Assembly: GCA_903632075.3 (NCBI GenBank) | Contig: CAHIKZ030000247.1 | Coordinates: forward strand, 1,286,001-1,350,000 | Direction of reading: 5' to 3' | Source: Acanthosepion pharaonis | Lineage: Eukaryota; Mollusca; Cephalopoda; Sepiida; Sepiidae | DNA: 64,000 nt | Shown: piece by piece, positions 10,795 to 21,400 of the stretch | Numbering within the stretch: the first letter of the stretch is position 1 | How the letters are laid out: every line of letters starts with the position of its first letter | The notes under the pieces: generated by a model | The model's database searches: none | The model's input: only the letters and a program-made list of their open reading frames with translations | Told to the model about the DNA's origin: nothing | Made by a program: the position numbers and the translations under genes

Positions 10795-10857
10795 CATCAT
10801 CATCATCATCATCATCATGTATGTATGTATGTATGTATGTATGTATGTATGTATGTT
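10795..10857. repeat. (CAT)n/(GTAT)n microsatellite
   Basis: Compound microsatellite immediately preceding the SINE-Y head. A second GTAT run lies at 11281-11299 near the end of the SINE, as if the element were bracketed by the same motif. Confidence 0.9.
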
Positions 10858-10858
10858 A

Positions 10859-11280
10859 GGCGCGTGGCTGAGTGGTTAGAACGTTCGCTTTCTGATCATG
10901 AGAACCATGGCCGATTTGTTAGGAAGGAGACTTCCTGATGTTATCGGACTGGATCAATGTCGATCCCAGCGTGCGGCATTTTAGAAAGTACCTGAAAACC
11001 ATACCACGGCTTGACCCAAGCCATGTGAGTGAAATTGGGTAGACGGAACTCTTGTGGGACGTCGATAGCTGCGCTAGCACGAAACCATAAGTCATCGTGG
11101 CCGAGGGCTTGAGCGTGCTGGCCTTGTTCAAATTGTTGATCACACCAGAAACTTAAGGTCTGCTCAGCATAGTTGGGCTCTGTGCGTGTTGATCAAAATG
11201 TAACCGAGCGAGCGTCTGCAATAGGGATTGGCTAGCCGCCCTAGTAGACAGTTATCCTTGAATACGAGTGGCCAGCTATT
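10859..11280 (+). mobile_element. tRNA-derived SINE-Y, plus strand
   Basis: Begins with a tRNA-like head (GGCGCGTGGCTGAGTGGTTAG) that contains an A box; the expected B box is poorly kept. The long body (10930-11270) is matched by the reverse complement of 51060-51335, including the phrases gttgggctctgtg and ctagccgccctagtagac. No ORF. Confidence 0.75.
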
Positions 11281-11299
11281 ATGTATGTATGTATGTATG

Positions 11300-11540
11300 G
11301 ATTCACTTTCAGGAATTTTAAAACCCAATCCTCCTCCACAGGCAGGACCTCTCCTTCGGGTTATTTTGCCCGGCGCCTCAGACGTCTCCAAGAGGATAAG
11401 TACCGAGGGTGCTTGGGTAATTTTTTCACGATATTTCCGTTAAATCCACTTTACCACGATCTTGTCACATTCGGTAGCGATATGGGCACACTGAAAAATA
11501 AATACTATAAGTCTTAAAACACTGCAGTGATGTATTAGTC
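11300..11540. other. GC-richer unassigned segment
   Basis: A locally GC-rich patch (11330-11420) between SINE-Y and LINE-C. No second copy was recognised and no domain is visible in the overlapping ORFs. Confidence 0.4.
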
Positions 11541-11589
11541 TGCACTGGGAAAGCCTTACATCGAGCCAAATATCTTTATATACAATAAG

Positions 11590-11863
11590 CGTGGTCGAGG
11601 ACGTTGTTTGTCTTGGTAACATCCTAACGAAACACGCACTCTTCAAAAGCCAGTAACGTTTTCGGTTAGTTGAAAAATGGAGACAGTCTGGAATTTCAAA
11701 AGTGACTTCGCTCAAAAGATGTATCGTGTTTGCTTTAACGTCGTTATTGTATGCAAGTGAAACGTGGGTTGTCTATTGTGATCATTTCATGCATCTTGAG
11801 CGCTTTTATCAGCAATACTTGCGTCGAATACTTGGTATCAACTGGAGAATGCATGTCAGTGAT
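11590..11863 (+). pseudogene. LINE-C reverse-transcriptase C-terminal fragment
   Basis: The 11702-11863 frame reads LTSLLYASETW, then HFMHLERFYQQYLRRILGINW. This is the conserved region downstream of the RT thumb in many animal non-LTR retrotransposons (LLYGxETW...LExFxxxxLRxILxIxW). The upstream part (11590-11700) contains a degraded continuation with stops. The fragment ends abruptly at 11863, where the hAT terminal sequence CAGGGCCGG starts, so the hAT element cut this LINE. Confidence 0.75.
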
Positions 11864-12582
11864 CAGGGCCGGCTCAAGCAGTCGTCCGGGGCACCATCAA
11901 AGCCAAGGGCGCCATCATGCTGCTATGTTATGTGTTTCATTCTTTATCAAAGTGATTTGAACAGTTACAAAGTTTCAGTAATAACACATGGGGACTTTTG
12001 AATAACCTAAAAGATCTGCCAAGCAAAAATAAACTCAAAGTAGCAAGAAAATAGTGATATTAATGGATGTAGTCTCTTGACTGAACTGAATAATGCAAAA
12101 GAATTATTTCCTGAAGATGTAAAACTTCCAATAGAAGTCGTTAGGTTCATAAACAATAAGTTACAAGATGTCATACCAAATCTTTTTGTTGTATTGAGAA
12201 CTACTTACTGCTTACTATATCCATTACTGTGGCCACTGGAGAGAAAAGCTTTAGTAAACTAAAGCTTATAAAAACATACTTCCGGTCGTCCATGACTCCA
12301 GACAGATTAAATTCTTTGGCTATTTTGTCAATAAAAAATGATCTTGTGAAGAAGATAGATATGGAAAGTACCATGAAAAGATTTGCCAATCTAAAGCCTA
12401 GAAAAAAATGTTTCAGGTAGGATAACGAATGTTTTCTTTATCTTGTATTAAGTTGTATATTGTAATAAACTCATTATTCTACATTTTCAGTTTTATCATT
12501 GTGCAAATTTCAAAAACTAATACATGTAAGAGCACTGAAGTTCAGCTTGCCCAGGGTGCCAGTAACTCTAGGGCCGTCAATG
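11864..12582 (+). mobile_element. hAT-type DNA transposon remnant, copy 1
   Basis: The left end CAGGGCCGGCTC and right end ctctagggccgtcaatg form an imperfect terminal inverted pair typical of hAT elements. Inside, two frames carry the hAT C-terminal dimerisation domain: 12077-12200 (KLPIEVVRFINNKLQDVIPNL) and, after a frameshift near 12215, 12229-12420 (GEKSFSKLKLIKTYFRSS, then FANLKPRKK). The N-terminal catalytic part is absent. The element is therefore an internally deleted relic that cannot transpose itself. Confidence 0.75.
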
Positions 12583-12649
12583 CTTCTAGTCATAAATAGG
12601 AATAATTACATAGGAATTGAAATGGTAAAGTCTTTGTAGGCAGTTAAGT

Positions 12650-13070
12650 TAGTTAGGTACTGTAAACTCTGGCAGTTGCCCAAGGCACCGTCATGCTGCT
12701 CATATGTTTAGGATCTTTCAAGCAAAAATGTGCTGTCTTGACTGAACTGAATATTGCAAAAGAATTATTCCTTAAAGATGTAAAGCTTCCAATAGAAGTC
12801 GTTAGGTTCATAAACACTAATAAGTTACAAGATGTCATACCAAATCTTTTGGTTGCATTGAGAATAATGCTTACTATATCCATTACTGTGGCCATTGGAG
12901 ATAAAATCTAATAAAACTAAAGCTTATAAAAACATACTTCCGATTGTCCATGACTCAAGACAGATTAAATTCTTTGTCTATTTTGTCAGTAAATGTCTTG
13001 TAAAGAAGATAGGTATGGAAGTTGCCGTGAAAAGATTTGCCAATCTAAAGTCTAGAAAAAAAAAAGATTG
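12650..13070 (+). mobile_element. hAT remnant, tandem copy 2
   Basis: Repeats the preceding copy: the segment before the ORF (gccatcatgctgct / accgtcatgctgct), KLPIEVVRFIN, DVIPNL and FANLKSRKK all recur. Different lesions disrupt it: a TAA pair around 12909 and a deleted SFSKLKL start. Shared order over ~400 bp shows tandem duplication of one hAT remnant before both decayed. Confidence 0.75.
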
Positions 13071-13194
13071 TAATTATCAGGGAAACAAGTAAATGAGAAG
13101 AATTTCTACAGGAGGGAAGTGCGAGAAAAAGAAACTGTTGGAGTAGAAGTGGCGGTTGCATTCAGCTATTTCAACAGTAAACGTGTGGGACCCA

Positions 13195-13480
13195 GATGCA
13201 AGTCTCGTAGCACGGTTAAATTCGTGTAATCGGGGCACCAGGGAAAAAGCACGTCAGAGCAGTTGCCATGAAAATAGTTGTAGAAAAGACAGAGGGAAGC
13301 CACGCCACATTGATGAGAAAGTGACTGAAGTCGAGATGCCATCGATTACATTACAGATCCTTCATTGGATTTTTGTAAGAACCTCAAGATGAATAGCAGG
13401 AACACCAGACTAGATATGGCGGCAGTATTCAATGCACGGACGAATTGTAGATTTGTAATTTGTGTCATTTATGTTAAAAA
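13195..13480 (-). mobile_element. LINE-B fragment, minus strand
   Basis: Corresponds to the inner part of the minus-strand LINE-B at 30850-31080 (shared phrases gttgccatgaaa, aaaagacagagggaagc, gtgactgaagt, atatggcgg). The complement encodes degraded RT C-terminal tail sequence. Confidence 0.6.
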
Positions 13481-13639
13481 GTTGACCCTGTTTAAAGAGA
13501 CACATAAGTTCAAAGCACAACTAGGTTTTAGAATGGTCATACTCGACAACGTTGTGACAGCCATTTAGGCATGTATGTATTTTTGTTTTAATTAACCAGC
13601 TTGTTAAGAACAGTGCGCGTTCGTCAAAGAAACTGGAAC

Positions 13640-14003
13640 AAGTAACGTGATATTTATGCTGAGAAAGTTATTAGAAAAAGCAATACAAATACAGAATCAC
13701 GTGTATCTGTGTTTTATAGATTACGCAAAGGCGTTCGATAAAGTACGCCACAAAGAACTAGTCGGAAACCTTGAAATATTTGGGAAGGATATTACAATAA
13801 TCAAGAACCTATATTGGCAGCAGACCGCCTGCATACGGATAGAAAATGAGCTCAAAAGGTCTACAGAAATAGAAAAGGGTGTCAGACAAGGATGAGTCTT
13901 CTCACCTGACTTATTCAATCCCTACAGTGCTGCGCTTGAGAGAGAATTAGAAATCCTACCAGCATTCATTATTGACAGCCACAGTGTTAACGACATAAGA
14001 TAT
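13640..14003 (+). pseudogene. LINE-A reverse transcriptase, 5' block (RT palm)
   Basis: Translates to reverse-transcriptase palm motifs: FIDYAKAFDKV (first catalytic aspartate region) at about 13709-13741, and EKGVRQG before a TGA where cysteine or another residue is expected, then FSPDLFN at 13901-13920. The frame continues as ALERELEILP and NDIRY at 13992-14003, just before the YADD catalytic motif should occur. Exactly there a solo LTR is inserted. Stops and the insertion make it a pseudogene. The motif set matches non-LTR (LINE) reverse transcriptases. Confidence 0.85.
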
Positions 14004-14373
14004 TGTTATGGTCCGGTTCCTTGTACCACGGTGATAGTCCAAGGTAGAACCAATAAAGAAGAACGCGAACACAGGTATGGAATAAAACAGATATATTACA
14101 AACAGGAATATATACAGAGAAGTAGAAGTGTGAGTATGAACAAACAGGTTTAGTAGAGAGAACAATGCAGTCTCGACCAGTATCACTTATTCCAATGTCT
14201 TGCAGTAATTGTCTGAACGCGACTCTGTTTCGGACTGCCTCTGACTCGACTCTTGACTCGACTTGAACTACTGTCACGACTTGAACTATTGACTCCTTGC
14301 CTACTCCTGGGGCGCAGTATTTATTAAGTATGGAATAGTCCATTATTATTATTATGGTTAATATCCCATAACA
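14004..14373. mobile_element. Solo LTR, 370 bp, with 5-bp target-site duplication
   Basis: Starts TGTTATGG and ends CCATAACA, giving TG...CA ends with an 8-bp inverted terminal match. Both sides carry GATAT (13999-14003 and 14374-14378), a perfect 5-bp target duplication. An AATAAA lies near 14052. No internal retroviral-type ORF is present. This is the footprint left when the two LTRs of an inserted LTR retrotransposon recombine. It sits inside LINE-A, so it is younger than that copy. Confidence 0.85.
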
Positions 14374-14583
14374 GATATACATATGAGACAGTAGTGATAG
14401 AAAGGTACAGAAAGGAAATTGTAAGAACTCCTTGAAAATATAATGAAGGTAAGCGAAAAGAAAGGATTAAACATCAATTGCAAGAAGACAGAATGCATGG
14501 TTTTCGGCAAAAGGGAACGTTCCAAAACCAAGCAAGTACAACAATTTCAATATCTAGGAAGTGTTTAACAGGACACGGAAATT

Positions 14584-14585
<2 letters not shown>
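14374..14585 (+). pseudogene. LINE-A reverse transcriptase, continuation after solo LTR
   Basis: Resumes directly after the solo LTR. In a different frame it encodes KGLNINCKKTECMVFGK and then QQFQYLGS, conserved RT thumb-region sequence following the YADD motif. It ends at a (CT)n tract. Confidence 0.75.
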
Positions 14586-14586
<1 letters not shown>

Positions 14587-14657
<71 letters not shown>

Positions 14658-14662
14658 CTGTC
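14587..14662. repeat. (CT)n/(CTAT)n microsatellite
   Basis: CT run followed by CTAT and CTGT units, at the junction between the two LINE-A copies. Confidence 0.95.
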
Positions 14663-14699
14663 TGCCTGTCTGTTCGTATCTGATTTACTGTATTGTATG

Positions 14700-15533
14700 T
14701 ATTGGCCTATGCAACAACCGTCAGAAAAACCGAAAATCACAATGGCAGCCACAATCTTAACAACCTAATATAGGCAGATGACACAGTTTTGATAGCCGAT
14801 ACAGAAAGAAACCTACAAAAATTCCAACAGAAGTAGTGAAGGAAAACGAGAAGAAAGGACTAATTGTCAATTATAATAAGATAGATCGCATGGTTGTTAA
14901 CAAAAGAATGAGCCCAAAGTGCGAATTACATATCAGAGATACCTAAATCAAACAAATCTATATATCTGGAATGTGTTTTAACAGAGGATGGAAGATGCGA
15001 TACTGAAATCCGAAGGCGTGTTGGGGTAGCCAAAGATTAATTCTAAAAGCTAAGCAGAGTGCTGAGAAACAGAAAAAACTTTGCTAGAAACAAGAAAAAG
15101 AGTACTAAACTGTTATGTAATATCTGTATGCCAATGAGTGCTGGACAATCTCCTCAAAGATGGAGAAGAGACTTGAAGCAAGAGAAATGCGGTTTTACAG
15201 AAGGATGCTAAAGATATAGAGTGAACATGTGAGCAACGACGAAGTTTTAGAGAAAATGGAAACAAAAAGGAAACTTTTACTTAACATCAGGAAGAAACAG
15301 TTGAAATTTCTGTGACACATAATGAAGAAAGAGAACTTGGTAAATCTGATACTCACAGGAGATATTGAAGGCAAGAGGGACAGAGGAAAACAACTTATAC
15401 TTGACGAGTAAATGGATTGGCGGAACAGGGTTTAGGAGAAATAACAAAAGGACAAAAATTATTAAGAGCTAGAAAGGACAGGAAATTGCCATGATCGCCT
15501 ACGTCCTGAGGGAACACGGCACAAAGAAGAAGC
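14700..15533 (+). pseudogene. LINE-A 3' half, second copy
   Basis: Contains ADDTVLIADTERNLQ (the YADD catalytic box with its tyrosine codon disrupted) at about 14773, a GLIVNYNK thumb segment, and CDTEIRRRVGVAKD near 15000. The stretch at 15100-15200 is the single-copy relative of the satellite monomer at 18450-24211 (LLCNI..., ECWTISSK, RRLEARE-like in shifting frames). Downstream lie the LINE 3' coding end and the terminus cacggcacaaagaagaag. Multiple frameshifts mark it as dead. It is the best local model of the satellite's source. Confidence 0.85.
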
Positions 15534-15539
15534 CCAGCG

Positions 15540-15837
15540 CCTGAAATGGAATCACTAAAATTCCTGCTATTACGTCACACTTATAAGCCCATGTTTGCTT
15601 ATTTTAACGCCAAAAGTAAAAAGACGCCCCTTTTAACGCCAAAAGTAAAAAGACGCCCCTTTCCTAAGTTTGATGATTGGAAAGTGAGTGTTTGTTGCCA
15701 TGCATATACATGTCTCAACGTCTTATTGACCAATGGAAGATACATTTATTTTGTTTGCATGGATTCGCCATATATAGATGAGAGTAGAAGACATTGAACA
15801 ATAAATAATAAAGCAGAGAAGAGAAAGAAAGGGTAGA
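15540..15837. other. Unassigned sequence with a 30-bp tandem duplication
   Basis: The phrase aacgccaaaagtaaaaagac occurs twice head to tail at about 15605-15661. The 15546-15797 ORF has no recognisable domain. Confidence 0.5.
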
Positions 15838-16150
15838 AAGATTAAAAGATATATAAATCTAATAGAAGGGAGGAGGGGGTAAAAGGAGAGAGGAAGGAAG
15901 GAAGGGAGAGACGGACAAAGGAAGGAAGGAAGGAAGGAAGGAAGGAAGGAAGGAAGGAAGGAAGGAAAAGAGGGTAAGATGGAGTGACGGACGGGGGGGA
16001 GAGATGAAGGAAGGAAGAGGGAAGGACGGGGAAAGAAGGAAAAAGAGAGGAAGGAAGAGAGAAAGGAACGATGGAAGGAAGGAAAGAAGGAAGAAGAGGG
16101 AAAAAGAAAGGAAGGAAGGAATGAGGGAAGGAAGGGAGGAAGGGATCTAG
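15838..16150. repeat. (GGAA)n-rich polypurine tract
   Basis: About 310 bp of nearly pure A/G on the plus strand, with a clean GGAA run at 15920-15966. The minus-strand ORF (Leu/Pro/Ser-rich) is an artefact of this composition. Confidence 0.9.
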
Positions 16151-16194
16151 AGAAAGGTGAAAGAGGTTGTTGGAGATAGGCAAAGGTGAAAATG

Positions 16195-16197
<3 letters not shown>

Positions 16198-16243
<46 letters not shown>
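16198..16243. repeat. (AAT)n microsatellite
   Basis: Fifteen or so ATA units. Confidence 0.95.
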
Positions 16244-16244
<1 letters not shown>

Positions 16245-16967
16245 TGTTGGTAAGGGAAAATCGAGAAAATAGACGAGCAGTAACTGATGGAATGAACAAG
16301 TTCATTTTCAGAATTAGCACAAACTGGTGCGAGACACGGTCTATCAAATTGCCATGACAACGAGACAAAACAGAGATTTGACGTCATTCTTATTCTTGGT
16401 CAGCAAACCTAACATCCTTAGAGTTACGAAACATTATTTCATCAAGCCGTACAAAGACTGCGATGATTATGTGTTGGTATTTACAATACGCAGTGAATTT
16501 GGATTTTATAATATATTTATAAAATCGGAAAGAAAGGTGGGGCGGAAAGGAAGAAAATCACTTGTTTCTCGTTTAAATTCAGATTATTCCTCCAATTGTC
16601 TAACAATTCAAAAATGTCTACATATAACTTTATGCTGGTTTATTTATAAAATAGAATGAAAGAAGGAAAAATACCGTGCCAGACAAAAACAACACTGACA
16701 TTGATAAATATCCATCGATTAAGTCACATCTCCTTGGAAGATCCTACAGCAAAGACACCAGGGTGTGGTCTTCATTACTTCTTTTTAAGAATTTGATGTC
16801 AGCACATACATACACATGCTCTCAATATTATTCATCAACAGTTCACTTAATTATTTTTATATAACGACAGTAACACTGTATTCAATAGCTAGCAATATAT
16901 ATCTATATATAAATAGCTATGGAAAATCTATTCAGCTACGCGTCTCACTTCTTTGTAGTAAGTTCTG

Positions 16968-17135
16968 GGTATGACGATAAATTACATCTTGCAGCAAGAC
17001 CTCTGTTCTGATAGGTAGATTAGAGGTTTTGTGAATCGTGGAACCACCTCTTAATTGCTGCTGTTCTTAGGTTCACCCTGACCCGGGGTGATAGCACCTG
17101 TTAGGGTCCCAGCTAAGGACAAATAGTGCCCCCCC
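16968..17135 (+). mobile_element. SINE-X copy 1
   Basis: Shares gacgataaa, ggaaccacctcttaattgct, gacccggggtgatagcacct and gggtcccagcta with 17553-17715 and 48949-49110. It ends at a C-run and A-run. A short interspersed repeat without ORF. Confidence 0.75.
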
Positions 17136-17459
17136 CCTAAAAAAAAAACAAACAAATTCTACCTTATCTGTTATGGACAGCGTACGATGTTCGGTGTCTG
17201 AAGAAGGAAGAAGGATGTATAAGAGAAAATGTAGATGGTAAGTGAGAAAGAGTGAAAAAAAAACAGAAAGAAAAGGGAGTGAAAGAAAAAGGGCGGGAAT
17301 ATGAAAAAAAAAAAAGAAAAACAGAGTCTTGAGTCTTGATGTCTTAAATATTATTACTTCATTGCTCCTAGTTTTTTTTGTTTTGTTTTTATAGTGAGTG
17401 AAGCTTTGTTCAATATTCTTTTTTTAGAGCGTGACGCATTGTTTACGTAAGAAGATATA

Positions 17460-17506
17460 ACTGCATTGATACACACACGCACATACACACACAAACACAA
17501 GCACAC

Positions 17507-17537
<31 letters not shown>

Positions 17538-17542
17538 CACGC
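17460..17542. repeat. (CA)n microsatellite
   Basis: CA-rich run directly before SINE-X copy 2. Confidence 0.9.
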
Positions 17543-17552
17543 ACGCATATAT

Positions 17553-17945
17553 ACATCCTGGGTAGGACGATAAACTATATTAAACAGCAAGGCCTCTGAT
17601 TAAGTTTTGAGGAGCGTGGAACCGCCTCTTAATTGCTGTTGTTCACAGATCCGTCCTGACCCGGGGTGGTAACACCTGTTAGGGTCCCAGCTATGGGCAA
17701 ATAGTTGATCTCCCAAACTGGGTTCAAAACACTATGAAAGTATAAAAATAGGTTTTAATACTAGCAATAGATTTTTTGTAAAACGTTATTTGAAGAAAAA
17801 AATTATTACCAGCAATACATTTTTGGAAAAAAATATTAGCAGCAATACATTTAAAAAAAAAAAAAGAATATGAGGAATAAAAAATTTTGTCGGCATTAAA
17901 CAACCTACAGAGGTTGATATGCCGTAAAACAAACCAAACCAACCC
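17553..17945 (+). mobile_element. SINE-X copy 2 (most complete)
   Basis: The head matches copies 1 and 3. The tail contains cggcattaaacaacct and gttgatatgccgtaaaacaa, as in copy 3 (49215-49280) and the stray tail at 49520-49590. An internal repeat of agcaatacattt-like phrases occurs at 17760-17850. It runs into the (TA)n at 17958. Confidence 0.75.
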
Positions 17946-17953
17946 AAACCAAA

Positions 17954-18095
<142 letters not shown>

Positions 18096-18449
18096 TAATA
18101 TTCACTATTAAAAAAATTGAATGATTAAAATAACAAGTACTTATTTAATAAAAATACAATATTGTTTTTTTACATATCTTTTCTTTAAGTTTTTTTTATA
18201 CACAAGAATCCAGTTTTCATTTCGCATTGCGTTTGCGAGAACTATGATCAAATTACAAATCCAAACGCTTCAAAAAGTTAGAAATATTTACGCAAGACCA
18301 ATTGTAAGTTGCGTGTTCAAGAGTAAGAAAGCCTAAGAATTTTTTCTTCGCTGTTAAATAAGAAAATAAGAAATTTTATTCAAATTTCATCGATTGATCT
18401 GAAAAATTGAACGAAACGTAAAGTTTGTAAATTTCCACAAAAATGTTAG
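18096..18449. other. Left flank of satellite array, no recognised feature
   Basis: AT-rich. No LINE-A homology was recognised, so the array stops abruptly at 18450 with loss of the LINE 3' part. Confidence 0.5.
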
Positions 18450-21400
18450 CTTCAAGTCTCCTCTTCATCTGTGAGGAAATTGTCCAGCATTCACTGCCAT
18501 ATAGGAGGATTGGTATTACATAGCAGTTCATCACTCTTTTCTTTGTTTCTCTTGCTTCAAGTCTCCTCTTCATCTGTGAGGAAATTGTCCAGCATTCCCT
18601 GCCATATAGGATGGTTGATATTACATAGCAGTTCAGCACACTTTTCTTTGTTTCTCTTGCTTCAAGTCTCCTCTTCATCTGTGAGGAAATTGTCCAGCAT
18701 TCACTGCCATATAGGAGGATTGATATTACATAGCAGTTCATCACTCTTTTCTTTGTTTCTCTTGCTTCAAGTCTCTTCACCTGTGAGGAAATTGTCCAGC
18801 ATTCCCTGCCATATAGGAGGATTGATAATACATAGCAGTTCAGCACACTTTTCTTTGTTTCTCTTGCTTCAAGTCTCCTCTTCATCTGTGAGGAAATTGT
18901 CCAGCATTCACTGCCATATAGGAGGATTGATATTACATAGCAGTTCACCACTCTTTTCTTTGTTTCTCTTGCTTCAAGTCTCTTCACCTGTGAGGAAATT
19001 GTCCAGCATTCCCTGCCATATAGGAGGATTGATAATACATAGCAGTTCAGCACACTTTTCTTTGTTTCTCTTGCTTCAAGTCTCCTCTTCATCTGTGAGG
19101 AAATTGTCCAGCATTCACTGCCATATAAGAGGATTGATATTACATAGCAGTTCAGCACACTTTTCTTTGTTTCTCTTGCTTCAAGTCTCCTCTTCATCTG
19201 TGAGGAAATTGTCCATCGTTCACTGCCATATAGGAGAATTGATATTACATTGCAGTTCAGCACACTTTTCTTTGTTTCTCTTGCTTCAAGTCTCCTCTTC
19301 ATCTGTGAGGAAATTGTCCAGCATTCCCTGCCATATAGGAGGATTGATAATACATAGCAGTTCAGCACACTTTTCTTTGTTTCTCTTGCTTCAAGTCTCC
19401 TCTTCATCTGTGAGGAAATTGTCCAGCATTCACTGCCATATAAGAGGATTGATATTACATAGCAGTTCAGCACACTTTTCTTTGTTTCTCTTGCTTCAAG
19501 TCTCCTCTTCATCTGTGAGGAAATTGTCCAGCATTCACTGCCATATAGGAGGATTGATAATACATAGCAGTTCAGCACACTTTTCTTTGTTTCTCTTGCT
19601 TCAAGTCTCCTCTTCATCTGTGAGGAAATTGTCCAGCATTCACTGCCATATAGGAGGATTGATAATACATAGCAGTTCAGCACACTTTTTTTTGTTTCTC
19701 TTGCTTCAAGTCTCCTCTTCACCTGTGAGGAAATTGTCCAGCATTCCCTGCCATATAGGAGGATTGATAATACATAGCAGTTCAGCACACTTTTCTTTGT
19801 TTCTCTTGCTTCAAGTCTCCTCTTCATCTGTGAGGAAATTGTCCAGCATTCACTGCCATATAGGAGGATTGATAATACATAGCAGTTCAGCACACTTTTC
19901 TTTGTTTCTCTTGCTTCAAGTCTCCTCTTCATCTGTGAGGAAATTGTCCAGCATTCCCTGCCATATAGGAGGATTGATAATACATAGCAGTTCAGCACAC
20001 TTTTCTTTGTTTCTCTTGCTTCAAGTCTCCTCTTCATCTGTGAGGAATTGTCCAGCATTCACTGCCATATAAGAGGATTGATATTACATAGCAGTTCAGC
20101 ACACTTTTCTTTGTTTCTCTTGCTTCAAGTCTCCTCTTCATCTGTGAGGAAATTGTCCAGCATTCACTGCCATATAGGAGGATTGATAATACATAGCAGT
20201 TCAGCACACTTTTCTTTTGTTTCTCTTGCTTCAAGTCTCCTCTTCATCTGTGAGGAAATTGTCCAGCATTCACTGCCATATAGGAGGATTGATAATACAT
20301 AGCAGTTCAGCACACTTTTCTTTGTTTCTCTTGCTTCAAGTCTCCTCTTCACCTGTGAGGAAATTGTCCAGCATTCCTGCCATATAGGAGGATTGATAAT
20401 ACATAGCAGTTCAGCACACTTTTCTTTGTTTCTCTTGCTTCAAGTCTCCTCTTCATCTGTGAGGAAATTGTCCAGCATTCACTGCCATATAGGAGGATTG
20501 ATAATACATAGCAGTTCAGCACACTTTTCTTTGTTTCTCTTGCTTCAAGTCTCCTCTTCATCTGTGAGGAAATTGTCCAGCATTCACTGCCATATAGGAG
20601 GATTGATAATACATAGCAGTTCAGCACACTTTTTTTGTTTCTCTTGCTTCAAGTCTCCTCTTCATCTGTGAGGAAATTGTCCAGCATTCACTGCCATAGA
20701 GGAGGATTGATAATACATAGCAGTTCAGCACACTTTTCTTTGTTTCTCTTGCTTCAAGTCTCCTCTTCATCTGTGAGGAAATTGTCCAGCATTCACTGCC
20801 ATAGAGGAGGATTGATAATACATAGCAGTTCAGCACCCTTTTTTTTTGTTTCTCTTGCTTCAAGTCTCCTCTTCATCTGTGAGGAAATTGTCCAGCATTC
20901 ACTGCCATATAGGAGGATTGATAATACATAGCAGTTCAGCACACTTTTCTTTGTTTCTCTTGCTTCAGGTCTCCTCTTCACCTGTGAGGAAATTGTCCAG
21001 CATTCCCTGCCATATAGGAGGATTGATAATACATAGCAGTTCAGCACACTTTTCTTTGTTTCTCTTGCTTCAAGTCTCCTCTTCATCTGTGAGGAAATTG
21101 TCCAGCATTCACTGCCATATAGGAGGATTGATAATACATAGCAGTTCAGCACACTTTTCTTTGTTTCTCTTGCTTCAAGTCTCCTCTTCATCTGTGAGGA
21201 AATTGTCCAGCATTCACTGCCATAGAGGAGGATTGATAATACATAGCAGTTCAGCACACTTTTCTTTGTTTCTCTTGCTTCAAGTCTCCTCTTCATCTGT
21301 GAGGAAATTGTCCAGCATTCACTGCCATATAGGAGGATTGATAATACATAGCAGTTCAGCACACTTTTCTTTGTTTCTCTTGCTTCAAGTCTCCTCTTCA

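Noticed and set aside
10859..10930. tRNA gene at the SINE-Y head
   Set aside because: No closing acceptor stem and the B-box region is degraded; the body is repeated at 51060-51335.
13955..14382. 131-codon minus-strand ORF as a membrane protein
   Set aside because: It lies in the solo LTR and flanking LINE-A and has no conserved features.
15842..16387. 181-codon minus-strand ORF
   Set aside because: Leu/Pro/Ser/Phe low complexity produced by a GGAA tract.
18376..20058. 560-codon minus-strand ORF as a reverse transcriptase gene
   Set aside because: It contains only one 35-residue piece repeated, with no palm motifs or YADD, and no start or splice context.
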